This document shows positions 22,760 to 33,636 of a stretch of 64,000 nucleotides of DNA, piece after piece. Source of the stretch: Mermis nigrescens (Eukaryota > Nematoda > Enoplea > Mermithida > Mermithidae); the NCBI GenBank assembly GCA_036768485.1, contig JAVLUZ010000157.1, forward strand, positions 17,301,877 to 17,365,876, given 5' to 3'. A program made the translations under genes and the position numbers. Under the pieces are notes generated by a model. The model saw only the letters and a program-made list of their open reading frames with translations. It was not told where the DNA came from and searched no databases. Within the stretch, counting starts at the first letter, position 1. The number at the start of each line of letters is the position of its first letter.

Positions 22760-25247
22760 TTGATGACGAAGAGCGACGAAAAAAATTTCTCGTCGAAAAC
22801 CAGATTTTTGATGCTATAATTAGTTGATAAGTTTAAATCACGTGTTTTACGCGTTTTTGACGGTAAATACACTGCGTAGGCCGCGCTTTACTTCATAATT
22901 GGGCAAAAAAAATTTTGAGTCGATCGGATGAAAAATTTTGGCTAATCAAGTTTCTTCCTTATTATTTTCGAGCAATAAAGCGCTGCAATTGAGTGTGCAC
23001 TAAATTAAGACGCAAAACTTGAACATTAATAATTTTCAATTTCAAAATACAAAAGAGACTGTGAGCATAATTGTAGTACACCTACTTCATGCGAGATATG
23101 TACTTATAAATTTATTGTACATGCGTGTACATATTTACGTCACTTTGCATATGCTTACGAAGTAAATCACCTGGTGATAAGACTTATTCAGATGACGATT
23201 CAAAATTAATAGAATAGTTAGTAGACAGTGTTTAATTACGTCAAAGCTGATGCAGCATCGATTGATGCAGTTAATGGATTTTAAAATGACGTCATGGTTT
23301 TTGTGATAAAATCTCAGCGCAGCTTGAATTCTTATTTTTTGAGCAACGTCTTATGCTATGGTAAAACATTTGATACAGAATGATACAGTGACGTACCGGG
23401 ATTTTCTTTCTGATAGGAGCAGAACCCCATATTTTCCAAATAGTGTCGAAAGTTGTCGAAAAAAGCCGTCACTGATGCTAAAAGTAGCGGTTTTTGCCGT
23501 CTTTTGACTGACAGAATCATTTATGATAAAAAAACAGAAATTTTCAAGAGATTTCACACGTAAAAACGCGCAAAATTACCGCAAAAATCCGCGCAAAGCG
23601 CCACAAAAGTAATCGAGAATGTATTGTACGAACTAAAAAATCCTTGTTCCGCACATAAACCTTTCTTTTGACGTACAAATGAGGTTTTTGAGCTCCAAGA
23701 AAGTGAGCAAATGTCATTAGTTGGGAACATAGAGGCATAGGATAGTCGATGGTCAGCCAATCTGGGATAGCAAGCCTTAAAGCTTTTTTGAGCCAAAATG
23801 GCCTGAAAATCTAATTATTAAATGCTAAAATGGGGTAAGAACTGTTTTAATCCACAGTTTTGTCAATTTTTAGCATTTTAGCAAGAAATGCTCACATTTT
23901 CGTCCGTTTTAGCCATTAATATGCATCATTTTTTCCAAGAAATCCCCCACTTTTATATTCGGTCGATTATCATCATGACCCCAAATTCTCTTTCCAGTGG
24001 CAAGTTTTTGGTAAAAATCAAAGTCACAAAATTTTGAACTGGCTTAGAAAAATTAAATAACGTATAAAATGTAATAACTAGCAAAATCAGTTGTTCTAAG
24101 TACCTTTTGCAAACTTTTACAGACGATTAGCATGAATAGTACTTTGAAATAATGGAACGATCGTTATTTGTAACAGTCACATTACTATTGTTCTTAAATC
24201 AAGTAAAAACTTCAAGCCCTTTCGCTAAGATTAATATTTTGTGTAACAAGATACTACTGATCAGAAATATACAAATTGCTTTTGCAGAAAACTACCAGTT
24301 TAGCGAAGTATTTTCTGCTTAAATTCAGAAGTAGAATATATTGTGCAAATGTTAAGCTGAGAAGAGCAGCTTACTAAGCAGATCTAAACTGCGCGCTAGG
24401 TTTTTCATTTTGTCTGCCAAAAATTGGATTATAATTCTAAATTTCAATGAAGAACAAAACAATGTGTAGGACTGCCTTCTATAATAATGAGGCCAAAAAA
24501 TCAACAAAACACGAAGTTTCGTCAAGAAGGCTATGGGCTATTCATAAAGCTTAATTCAATTGAGTAGCGGGGGCGCAGATTCTTTAAAAGTTGATTTAAA
24601 ATTTTATTTATTCTTTTATTTATTGTATTTTGCAAAGTTCTGCATTTATATTTGCGTGACATTATTGAGATAAACACACCATTTGTCGATTATTTATCAG
24701 AATCATTCTGCAGCTACTAATCTGCCTGATGAATAACTTCGTCGGTCAATCCAATCAATCAATGACTGACTTAATGGATATCGACTTATTATTTTGCATT
24801 TGACAGGTAAACAAAATTTCATATTTTCCATTTTAGAACAAGGATGCCTATTTTGTAAAATTATCGATTTTTATTGCCACCAACTTGCTTAAATTTATGC
24901 GTTATATCACGTAAGAAATTTCGCGTAATTTCGCGCATCATACGCCCGACAATACGCTGCAACGCACATGATTTGAAATTCTATATGTTTACCATTCCAG
25001 TTTTTTGTTTATTCGAACAACAGGCGTCGAAAACTCAATTTGTCTATCCAAAAAATTTGGATTTGAAATATAGAAAATACAAACAAAGCCCTTCGTCACA
25101 TGCAAATCGTTCGACTAAGTTTGTTATTCTGCTAGTATTATTAAACTGGTCGATCGTATAACGCGAGGCTATTCTTAACAACAAAACGACTAACCTAACT
25201 TTTTCAAAAAATTTTTTAATTTTGCATTATCTCGAGATTTCGTTATT
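22760..25247. other. Intergenic region between divergent cytochrome b5 and ninjurin genes
   Basis: The two genes are transcribed away from each other, so this 2.5 kb should hold both promoters. Apart from the TATA box at 22738-22745 I see only diverged repeat text (23540-23960) and unconvincing open frames (for example 24874-25161, plus). The 23.8 kb part shares the phrase TTAGCATTTT(A) and neighbours with 2.7 kb. Confidence 0.4.
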
Positions 25248-25259
25248 ATGGTTTTTTGA
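25248..25259 (+). promoter_or_regulatory. Minimal upstream ORF (Met-Val-Phe-stop) before ninjurin
   Basis: ATG GTT TTT TGA ends two bases before the proposed ninjurin start codon (ATG at 25262). If the transcript includes it, ribosomes would terminate almost on top of the main start, and reinitiation or leaky scanning would control translation. The main ATG has the context GACCATGG. Confidence 0.4.
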
Positions 25260-25261
25260 CC

Positions 25262-25396
25262 ATGGCCAAACTAGTACTATCGGACGAAAATGAAATGCTC
25301 AATGGTTCGCTGCCGTTGAAATTCGTCGATGAGCCGAAATCGGACGACGATGATGGCGCCGAGGAAGATGCTGCTAATGGCGGTGCCCGTAAAAAC
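25262..25396 (+). CDS. Ninjurin, exon 1
   Basis: Starts at ATG 25262 (context CCATGG) and encodes 45 residues with an acidic tract (DEPKSDDDDGAEEDAA), ending in phase 0 at donor GTATGA. The variable, charged N-terminal arm is typical of ninjurins, but this exon is not conserved enough to prove by itself. It is the only phase-matched ATG exon upstream of exon 2 that I found. Confidence 0.7.
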
Positions 25397-28300
25397 GTAT
25401 GACCCTTTTCATAATTTAATTGGATTTTTCGAATTTTTCCAAAAATTTTAAATTTTTTAAAAATCTTTCAATTCCTAATTTTAAACTTGCAATTTCTCGA
25501 CGCGACATTAAATAATTACTTTTAAGACATATTTTTGCCGTTTTTCTTGAAAATAAAAAACTAATAAGAGTGAGTGACAAAAAGGGATAAAAATTTCTCC
25601 CTCATTATGCTTTCGAATGAGATAATAATGGCAAAGATTCGTCCTAATATTAGTGCTTCGCTTATAATATGTCCACATTGGTTGTAGGATGGCTTGCGTG
25701 AGCTAGCAATAAATAGCTATTTTGTCTCTTTTTATATTATTTTACGCATAACCTTTCGATTGTCTTTTTGAGTGGAATGGACAGCTTAGAAAACCCATTT
25801 GGCCTTAAAAATCATCGAAAGATCGGGAACACCTAAGAATTACTTGTTTGAAAAAATGCTCATTTTTATCAACTCTGTCGCACCGAAGATACGGTAATGG
25901 GTAAGCAGAAATATCATAAAAAATGAAATTCCCGGGTTCTGGTATACATATTCATAATTTTTCACGAAATGCATTTGGTTTACACCTTCTAAAACAGAAC
26001 ACGGCAAGGAAGATTTGAGCCTAAAATTTTAAAGCATTCCAACGGATCCTGGAATGAACGTTTTCAATTATTTCGCGATTTTTTGACATTAATGGATAAA
26101 TTACTTAGTAAAATGGTCCTTCGATAGATTTCGGGGTTGTTACCTTTGACATTTGTAGTAACCTTTGCTTAATCAGGATCCTGTCCAGACCTGCACGCGT
26201 CAAAAAACCTCATTTTATGACGTTTCTGACAATGCTTCCTCTTTTTGAAACGTAAGAGGGAAAAAATTTACTTAAAATACCAAAAAAATTGAAATAAATC
26301 GAAGAAGATACGGTCGAAAATGAATTCTTGGCTGAAAGCGCCGGAAATTTAATATTTCGAGAAACCAGATAGCTAAAAACGCAAAACAACTTTTCTGCGA
26401 ATTTGTTTAGCTAATATTGAATTCTGCAGGAGTGAGGGTAAGAAAATTTCTGGAGGAGGATTTCGAAGCGAGCCCCGGGCCGGGTGTTAGTCATTTGGAG
26501 GCTTGGTCTATATCTCGTACAATTTGACTGGATAGCTCGCAAAAAAACGCATTTTTAGACGTTTTTTGACATGTGTATGAACAACCTATTTGGAAGCCCC
26601 TTAATTTATTATTTGGCGGCAATCTCCAAATCTGGAAATGTTGGCTAACGCTCAATGCTTCTCTAAAGAGCTAAAAATAGGCGCGAAAATTCAGTATGAA
26701 AAGATTTTAAATGTCAATTTTTTTGCTATTTTACATTGCTAATTTCTGATCAAAATTATTTTGGCGCTAAAGTTTTTGAATGTTTCAGAATTTTTAGCGA
26801 ATTCTGTGCAAAAAATGCTTGAATTTTATCAATTTCAGCCTGAAATTAGGCTCGAAGTGCCGGAAGGATCTTGAAATCTAAACAAAGAATGTTCAGAAAC
26901 TAGAATCCTCGCCCCTATTTACGGAGAGCAATATAAAGACACCCATTATTGAAGCATTTGGCAAGAAGGACCGGAAGTTTTTTATATTTTGTGTTGAAAA
27001 ATAGCAAAAACCATGCTGAAATAGTTGCTTTTGCTCTAAAAGCCGTTTTAAGCGCCAAGAAAATGTTTGTTTCTACAACACCCTATTCTCACGTGAAAAT
27101 TGGGCTTGATAATAAAAGCCGGCTTTCGTCACACACATTGCACCATCTGCAAATGTATCGCAAGGTGCGTAAGGTTTATGTCATAGGCACAAGAATTTGG
27201 CATGCTCCAGACGAATATAGCGAACGCCCCGTCCTAAAATTATATTCATTTATTTTGGCGGGGGCCCTCGAGGGACCCGGGCCCTGTGCAGCCGCACACT
27301 CCGCACATACGTAAGGCCGGGCCTGACGAGCACACCTGGGCGTGGGACGGCGGGGGGTGGGGGTATGCATCCCGCCAGAAACCAAAACACCCCTCAGAAA
27401 CCAAAATACCTACCAGAATTCAATTTTTGAAATTTTTTGTCTTTTTAGCAATTTTTGATGTCAATGGATAGTGCTCGATGAGAAACGTTGAAAAATAGTG
27501 TTTTTCACCATACCACCATTGTTGAGGCCATTTTTCGACCCTTAAAAAATCTTGCATCCCCCCACCCAGAACTTTGGTGACGCCCACCTATGCTGACCAG
27601 CCCCCCACCAATATGATCATGTATGGCTTGCCCACACAGCATAAGAAACATGCTCTCTACTACCTTGCATGTTTCTTTGATTTCAGAGAGACGAAAGAGT
27701 AGCGTCTGTATCCACATTGGACGAAATATCGCATTTTGATATTAATATTTACTCGCACAAGAAATCAGCTGCGCAAGGGCTTCTCGATTTAGCATTATTG
27801 ATGGCCAATGCTTCGCAATTGAAGCACTTGATTCAGAGTACTTCAGTCGACACGACCTTTCGCATCACCATGCTCGTTTTGGTCTCAACATCGATTATTC
27901 TTCAGATCGTCATTGGCATAGGCAAGCATGTTAATTGAATAAAAAAATTCTCAGGTAATCAATTTTAGGGTAATTAAAATATTACAATTGTAATCAATTA
28001 CCTGGAAGCCGTGTTTATCGGGATCTTAAATTCTTGCAAGGCTGCAGATAATCTGCGGATGCTGCTGAGGATACTGATCTAGAGCACTCTCGAATTTCAA
28101 AATAAGCCTATCAATTGCAATGGTTTTAAAATATTTTGTTATATTTTTGTCGAAAGTATTGGCGGTTAGCATAAATAAATTATTTTACCATGTTTTATCA
28201 AATTTAATCGGGCCTATGTCATTAGTTTTCAAGCCTCAATGGAGGACTCAATGGAAATTTTTATTGACTGCACCCGAAATTTCTATATATTACGGTACAA

Positions 28301-28733
28301 GCTCTCCGTATAAGCATGTATAAGTACTTTAATCATCATAAAAATATTTTGAAATTCCAATTTTCAATTTTGGATTAGGCTTCTTATATTTAATTGAGAT
28401 ATATTCGTACTTATTTTAAGGTCTTCATGTTATAAAATAGATCGATATATCGAATTAAAAAATCCCTTTTTTCGCATTTTCGCTCAGAATTCAAACATTT
28501 TTGTAAATATGTCAATCTCACATTTATCTTTAGCATTGCTGTATTCGACCCAGACTGCCATAACTAACGATATGGTGGGCAATCCGAGTAAAAGGAGCTG
28601 TCGCAGTTCCCAAAAACGTCTGGCCAGGGCCGATAAACTGAACAACTTAATCGTTTGTGCAATATTTTTGCTTACTGTTATGAACGTTTTTATCTCGGCG
28701 TTTGGTCTGAGCGAATCTCCCGCTAAGGCATAA
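25262..28733 (+). CDS. Ninjurin family protein (gene-level: 25262-25396, 27687-27921, 28534-28733)
   Basis: Ninjurins are small plasma-membrane proteins. In vertebrates NINJ1 oligomerises to rupture the membrane during lytic cell death and was first described as an adhesion molecule; Drosophila has three paralogues. The spliced product here is 189 residues. Residues 1-60 are a charged N-terminal arm. Residues 66-95 are the conserved amphipathic block (Y..KKSAAQGLLDLALLMANASQLK). TM1 is about 105-126, a loop rich in Ser/Lys/Arg follows (140-158), and TM2 is about 159-182 (LNNLIVCAIFLLTVMNVFIS). Phases agree throughout (0, then 1), the second junction using a GC donor. The stop TAA overlaps AATAAA (28732-28737), suggesting a very short 3' UTR. 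A close relative of NINJ1/NINJ2/NijA is certain; which one is not, so no symbol is given. Confidence 0.92.
27340..27600 (-). repeat. Interspersed repeat, GAATTCTGGGG family, copy 3 (inverted, intronic)
   Basis: Reverse complement carries the family landmarks: CATAGGTGGGCGTCACC, GGTGGTATGGTG, TTTCTCATCGAGCACTATCC, CAAAAATTG and a final CACGCCC. It lies in the long first intron of the ninjurin gene, 90 bp before exon 2. Confidence 0.8.
27687..27921 (+). CDS. Ninjurin, exon 2
   Basis: Acceptor TTTCAG, then 78 codons that contain the family core YSHKKSAAQGLLDLALLMAN, ASQLKHLIQ and most of TM1. The exon ends ATAG followed by GCAAGC, a GC-type donor, in phase 1. If the intron were retained, the frame would add only GKHVN after ...VIGI and stop, giving a single-TM short form. 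Confidence 0.93.
28534..28733 (+). CDS. Ninjurin, exon 3
   Basis: Acceptor TTTATCTTTAG, then (G)CA completing Ala, followed by LLYSTQTAITND, a basic loop and ADKLNNLIVCAIFLLTVMNV, FISAFGLSESPAKA and stop. The second membrane segment with LNNL...F..TV.NVFI.AFG is diagnostic for ninjurins. Confidence 0.93.
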
Positions 28734-28737
28734 TAAA
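28732..28737 (+). terminator. Polyadenylation signal overlapping the ninjurin stop codon
   Basis: AATAAA begins at the second base of the TAA stop. With normal cleavage 10-30 nt downstream the 3' UTR would be about 15-35 nt. Confidence 0.5.
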
Positions 28738-28744
28738 GTAATTT

Positions 28745-30411
28745 CGAAATTTAATTCAAATGTCTACGTTCATTCTTTGATAAAGAATATATGAAGTTTT
28801 ACCATAAGTCTACAAAGCGAGTGGTAAGACCCAAAAAATTTTATTCCACGTGTCTTATCGATGTATTTGTACAGCTAGCAAACTGCAAGAAATTTATTTC
28901 TCAAAGTTTTCAGCTTTTTTGTGAATTTTGCATGCCATTAGCGGCATAGAATTTTAGGGCAAATCTGAGTGTCAGTTAACAAAATTCGGCTGACGTAAAT
29001 TGAGTTGCAAAAACTCATTAGTTTGTTCTTGTTTCAGATAAGACTGCATCAGGAGATGACATGAATTTTCAAATAGCCCAATACTTACCACAATTTGCAC
29101 AAAAATGATTTTGGGACTTCCTGTAGCAATCTATCCATATTTCTCAATTTAGCCTTATTATCTTTCCGAAATTTTATCCTGCCTGTTTGGGGATCTAGGT
29201 TTACAATCCCTCATGAATAAAGTTCAAAACCAACAATTGGACTAATTATGTTTCAGATTCAAAAGACGTAAAATTGTTTAAGAAATTTCATAAATCAATG
29301 AACCCTGATTATAGAAGAAAATTATACGACAGGAGGTGGTAAGCAGATATTTATGCCTAATAGGGCACGGAATTGCTGTTTAAACTTTGGATTATTGTAG
29401 CTTTTGCACTGCTTTAATGTTTCTATCACCCTTTTACTACTCTACAGGACTAACATTTACAAATACATTACTATCTTTTGCTGACCTGCTTTCCCACTGC
29501 CGAAAAAATTAAATGACTTCCGGTAGGCTAAGCTTCGAAGTCATAATCTCTAAATCCCACATCACTACTTAGACATAGTATGAGTGTCTGACTGATATGC
29601 TTGCTTCCTAATTCGCCCAATCGTTTACGCACTTGAATCTGAGATTTTCGTGTATTTTAGCTGATATTCTGTTTTTATTTTCTTGAGTGGGCCATTATCG
29701 ATCGTTTCTAAAGCAGTCGTTTCGAATATTACGCTGCTGGAATGCTATTGTTTTACTTAAGTAAAACCATTAAGCACTTATTTGCTATACTCATTTCGAA
29801 CATTTTCCAAGTTATGAAGATATTCCATGCGGAAGTAACTCAAAAATTAAATAAGTGGTAATCCGCTTAGTTTTTCAACAGACATTTTAATAATTTGTAT
29901 ATCAACTGTGGAGGCACTGCGTTATCAGCAGAGTGAACTTTGGGTCTCACCTCGAAGAAAGGTTAGCAAAACCTACGAGAAAGGTATGTGCACCTAAAAA
30001 TTGTATCATGCATGTTAAAGTCTGAACTTGGTGGTTTCGACCATGCTTGGGCAATATCCTAATTCTGGCAGTTTCTGGGTAGTGTAAATTTAGAATCTCA
30101 AAACGACCATGCCAAAATTCAATTATGTAGGATAACCTGGTAAATTCTCGTGCAGGAGTCTCGCCCCACCATAGGTGGACGGCACCAAAGTTCTGGGGGG
30201 ATGCAAGATTGCATACCCCAAGCTCCCCAGGCCCAGGTATGCTCCCCATTCAAGTACACATTTGGGTTCAACTTTGTTTGTCTAAATTAGCCAAGACGAA
30301 ATTAACAAACACACATACCTACATACTTAAATAAGGAACAACTTTTGGAAGTAGAATAATTACAACGCTCCATCAAGTTGCCATTCGACAGTTTGCAGGT
30401 GTGCAAAGTAT
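28745..30411. other. No gene recognised
   Basis: About 1.7 kb of AT-rich sequence downstream of ninjurin. Positions 30140-30250 contain a short G-rich remnant of the GAATTCTGGGG repeat family. No domain, exon or RNA gene was seen. Confidence 0.4.
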
Positions 30412-31053
30412 GCTAGCAAAGAAAAATGCTCCGATGGAACGAGAAAGGTAAATATACTTGAATTTCTTTATTGTTAAAGATGTACAAGGAGGGGACTAGG
30501 GAAAATTTCCCTATATGCGCAGAAGCCATAGGAATGTGCTAAAGAGTTAGACTTCCCTAAACAACGCAAAAATCGAAGTATATACTGCGGTCTATGCGCG
30601 CTTCTGCAGATTTTCCATAGTAATTTCGATAACGATGGCGAGTATTTTGATTACTTTATTTTGGAAAAATAAAGAAATTTTATGTGGTTTTTCATGCAAA
30701 CTAACGACGTTGGCCATGTACATGTAAAGTTTCTACTTACACCACAGCATTGTGGAAGGTAAAGATTTCATTAAATAAATAATACATTGATCAGTTACTA
30801 GTCATGGAAATGTCTTCAATGCTCTTTTCCGAAACACTTAAAAGCGTTTTGCGACTACTCCCTCATTTTTCGAAGGCCGCAGAATATACTTCGTTTTTTG
30901 CGTTGTTTAGGGAAGTCTAACTGTTTAGCACATTCCCATGGCTTCTGCGCATATAGGGAAATTTTCCTAGTCCCCTCCTTTTACATCTTTAACAATGAAG
31001 AAATTCAAGTATACTTACCTTTTTTCTTCTATCGAAGCATTTTTTTTGCTAGT
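30412..31053. mobile_element. MITE, ACTAGCAAAGAAAAATGC family, copy 2
   Basis: GCTAGCAAAGAAAAATGCTC at the left and AAGCATTTTTTTTGCTAGT at the right frame a 642-bp element with TIRs of about 170 bp (30412-30592 against 30876-31053). The TIRs share GGAGGGGACTAGGGAAA and GCAAAAATCGAAGTATA. The central 280 bp is unrelated to copy 1. Confidence 0.85.
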
Positions 31054-31099
31054 TTCCTTCTTTTATTTAATACTTCAGGCCATATATCCATAGGTCGGC

Positions 31100-31260
31100 A
31101 GCGTCGAGAGACGCTGAATGGTAAACACTGTAACCTACGGATCTGAAGGTCCGAGGTTCGATTCCGCCTCGATGCAGTTCTTTTCGGCAAGCCAACCCAG
31201 CCTTCCATCCCTCCGGGGTCGATAAATGGGAAGTTGCACTTCTGTGGCGAAGGTTAAAAC
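31100..31260 (+). repeat. tRNA-derived SINE
   Basis: CGTCGAG (from 31104) and CTCGATG (about 31170) pair as an acceptor-like stem with one G.U, and GGTTCGATTCC is a perfect pol III B-box. The body continues with 'tccctccggggtcgataaa', a style of SINE body that follows tRNA-like heads in several invertebrates. The A-box and D arm are degenerate, so it is not a working tRNA gene. The 3' limit is uncertain and might extend to about 31380. Confidence 0.65.
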
Positions 31261-31379
31261 CATTGGGACTTGCGCCCCCTTGCGGTATCTAGCTGAAAGC
31301 ATCTTCGGATGCATGGGTAAAGCCCACTTTGGGTGTAAAGCCCGGCCTTTAGCCTTTAACTTTCTAAGGTGGGCAACGC

Positions 31380-32882
31380 CATAATTCTGAGGAGTGTAAG
31401 TATCTGAAGAAATTTCTTTTTCGTCTCGAACACTTTCCACTAAAATTATCACAGATCAGGATATATTGCGTTAAAAGAGAAAAAATCGGTCTTTGAGATA
31501 TTGTAACCCTCTACATTATAAAACCAATTGAACTGCACCGAAACAAAATTGAGTTAGATAAGCTGAAAACATGCAAAGAGTAAAAAACACGTGTACTTTA
31601 AACTTTTGTGCAACAACCATTGAGTGTGAAGAAATTTTAAGGTCAGATTCGTAATCTACAACTCGGGCAGGCAGCATTTTTGAAAAAATTGGACCCTCCG
31701 CTAATTGTTTGATACCCGATGCTCTGGGTGGGAAAGTGCTTCTGAGTATAAACTTTACACGTGTGCTAATAACGCAATATTGGGTGTAAAGCAACAAAAT
31801 AAACTAGGATCTGTAACGCCAAGGTCGGGGAACATTTAAACATAATTAGCTTGTTCCACCTACTTAGCGGAGTAGCTGAAGAAATTTCTTGTTTTGTCTC
31901 GAACCCATTACACTAAAACAATCACAGATCGAGAAAGATTGCGTCAAAACAGAAACAAAATTTTTCGTTTTGAGAAATTGTAACCCTCTACATTATAAAC
32001 CAATTATACTATATAGAAACCAAAATTGGGTTACAACATGCTAACAGTAAAAAACCCGTATACTTTACACTTTTGTGCAACAACCATTGAGTGTAAAGAA
32101 ATTTTAAGGTCAGATTCGTAATCTGCAACTCGGGGGCAACATTTAAAAAAATTGGTCCTCCGCTAATTCTTTGATACCTGATGCTCTGGGCGGGAAAGTG
32201 CTTCTCAGTATAAACTTTACACTTGTGCTTATAACACAATATTGGGTGTATAGCCACAAAATAAACTAGGATTTGTAATGCTTAGATCAGGGCACATTCG
32301 AAGCATAATAAGCATGTTCCGCCTAATTAGCGAAGTAGCTAGAGAAATTTCGTTTTTCGTCTCGAACCCTTTACACTAAAATGATCAGAGGTCGAGAAAT
32401 ATTACGTCATAAGAGAAAAAATTGGTCCTTCAGATATTGTAACCCTCTACAATGTAAAATCAATTGGACTGCACAGAAACCACAATTGAGTTAGATAAGT
32501 TGAAAACACGCAAAGAGTAAAAAACCCGTGTACTTTACATTTTTGTACAATAACCATTGAGTGTAAAGAAATTTTAAGGTCAGATTCTTAATCTACAGCT
32601 CGGGGACAACATTTAGAAAATTGGCCCTCCGCAAATTATTTGATTTTTCGGTTTACGCTTTACACACTCATTGCTAACTCGGTATTGAGTGTAAACAAGA
32701 AAAAATGGTACATCGAGTTTCTTAATTATCTATCGTTTAAAAAAACCGCACCTCCTAGGTGTGTGCCGTTGTTGCTGTGAGGGGGGTGGACACTAAATTC
32801 GCACTCGCAGTGATAAACATATAAGAAAAAAGGTGGACAAGTATATAATAGGTAGCGCTATCGCGCTACCTATGATAGTATG
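31380..32882. mobile_element. GTGTAAAG-family element, copy 4, with internal repetition and palindromic end
   Basis: Three successive blocks of about 400 bp (starting near 31395, 31870 and 32330) repeat the same order of phrases: GAAATTTC..TTTTTCGTCTCGAAC, GATATTGTAACCCTCTAC, GTGTAAAGAAATTTTAAGGT and CAGATTCGTAATCTACA. The right end is the hairpin GGTAGCGC-TATC-GCGCTACC (32860-32882). The copy is the reverse complement of the one at 6.3-7.1 kb. No transposase was found; the open frames are repeat-derived. Confidence 0.75.
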
Positions 32883-33016
32883 TAAGTTTCCATAGCAACA
32901 AGATAGACAGGATGCAGTCCAGAAGAATAATGGCGTATCTTGTTTTATTGGCCTAGCATAAATTCAAACAATCCGATTGATCAGAAAATGACTCTTCGAC
33001 AGAGGTGATATTATTT

Positions 33017-33042
33017 AATTAATTAATTAATTAATTATTCAA
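33017..33042. repeat. (ATTA)n short tandem repeat
   Basis: Six perfect TTAA/ATTA units. The surrounding 32883-33270 holds nothing else that I recognise. Confidence 0.8.
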
Positions 33043-33277
33043 TTAAGTACTAAGCGTTTGACGTATATTCCAGTGTTGGCTGAAGGTAAGTTAGCTTGGT
33101 AATTAAGGCGGAAATCAAACTGCAGTTAGTCAAGCTCAATCCACTTAACAAACTGTTCACAGCCATCTACAATATTTAACAATAAAAGTTTTCTCCGGAG
33201 ACAATTAAGTCGGGTTATTTTAGGGCCACTAAGTTATGTTTGCCTAAAATGAAGTAATATATATATATTGAATCGAA

Positions 33278-33392
33278 ATGCTGAAATTTCATTCGGTTCA
33301 AAATCTGGTGACAAAGGCAGGGTGGAAGTTAACCAGAGAACCGAAGGATGAAAAGAGTGCCGACATGAAGAATTTGGTAGAAAAATCAAATG
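33278..33392 (+). CDS. Candidate first coding exon upstream of AHI1
   Basis: ATG at 33278 opens a frame MLKFHSVQNLVTKAGWKLTR, then EPKDEKSADMKNLVEKSN, and reaches a donor (GGTAAAAT) in phase 1. The next candidate exon (33521) starts in the complementary phase. There is no recognisable domain. AHI1 N-termini are long, charged and poorly conserved, so homology cannot decide. It could also belong to a separate small gene. Confidence 0.3.
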
Positions 33393-33520
33393 GTAAAATT
33401 GTGAAATTTTCATCAATTCCACGTTTCGTGCCTATCTTATCATTTTTTTACGCATTCAGTAGCCACAAAAAGAAGTGATGCCCTGCCTTTTCAATCAAGT
33501 TTGTCTGTTCCTGTACCCAG

Positions 33521-33636
33521 AGCCGATATCGACAAGGATAGACATATCCAAGTCAATCATTCAAAAGAAAAGGACATTACAGGTTAGCCGTGCCGATATC
33601 ACACCGCTCCATATTTTCGTTGATGATTACCATATG
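33521..33636 (+). CDS. Candidate second coding exon upstream of AHI1
   Basis: Acceptor CTGTACCCAG, frame PISTRIDISKSIIQKKRTLQ then VSRADITPLHIFVDDYHM, and a strong donor GTAAGC in phase 0. It joins in frame to 33278-33392. No phase-0 acceptor is available in the first AHI1 exon I am sure of, so at least one more exon would be needed. This weakens the link to AHI1. Confidence 0.3.

Noticed and set aside
24874..25161. Separate gene upstream of ninjurin
   Set aside because: The frame shows no domain, lies in the shared promoter region and has no supporting splice or poly(A) signal.
31102..31176. Functional tRNA gene
   Set aside because: The acceptor-like stem and B-box are present, but the D arm, anticodon arm and T stem do not fold; a tRNA-derived SINE explains it.
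32860..32882. Rho-independent terminator-like hairpin
   Set aside because: The sequence is eukaryotic and the same hairpin ends another copy of the repeat, so it is an element terminus.
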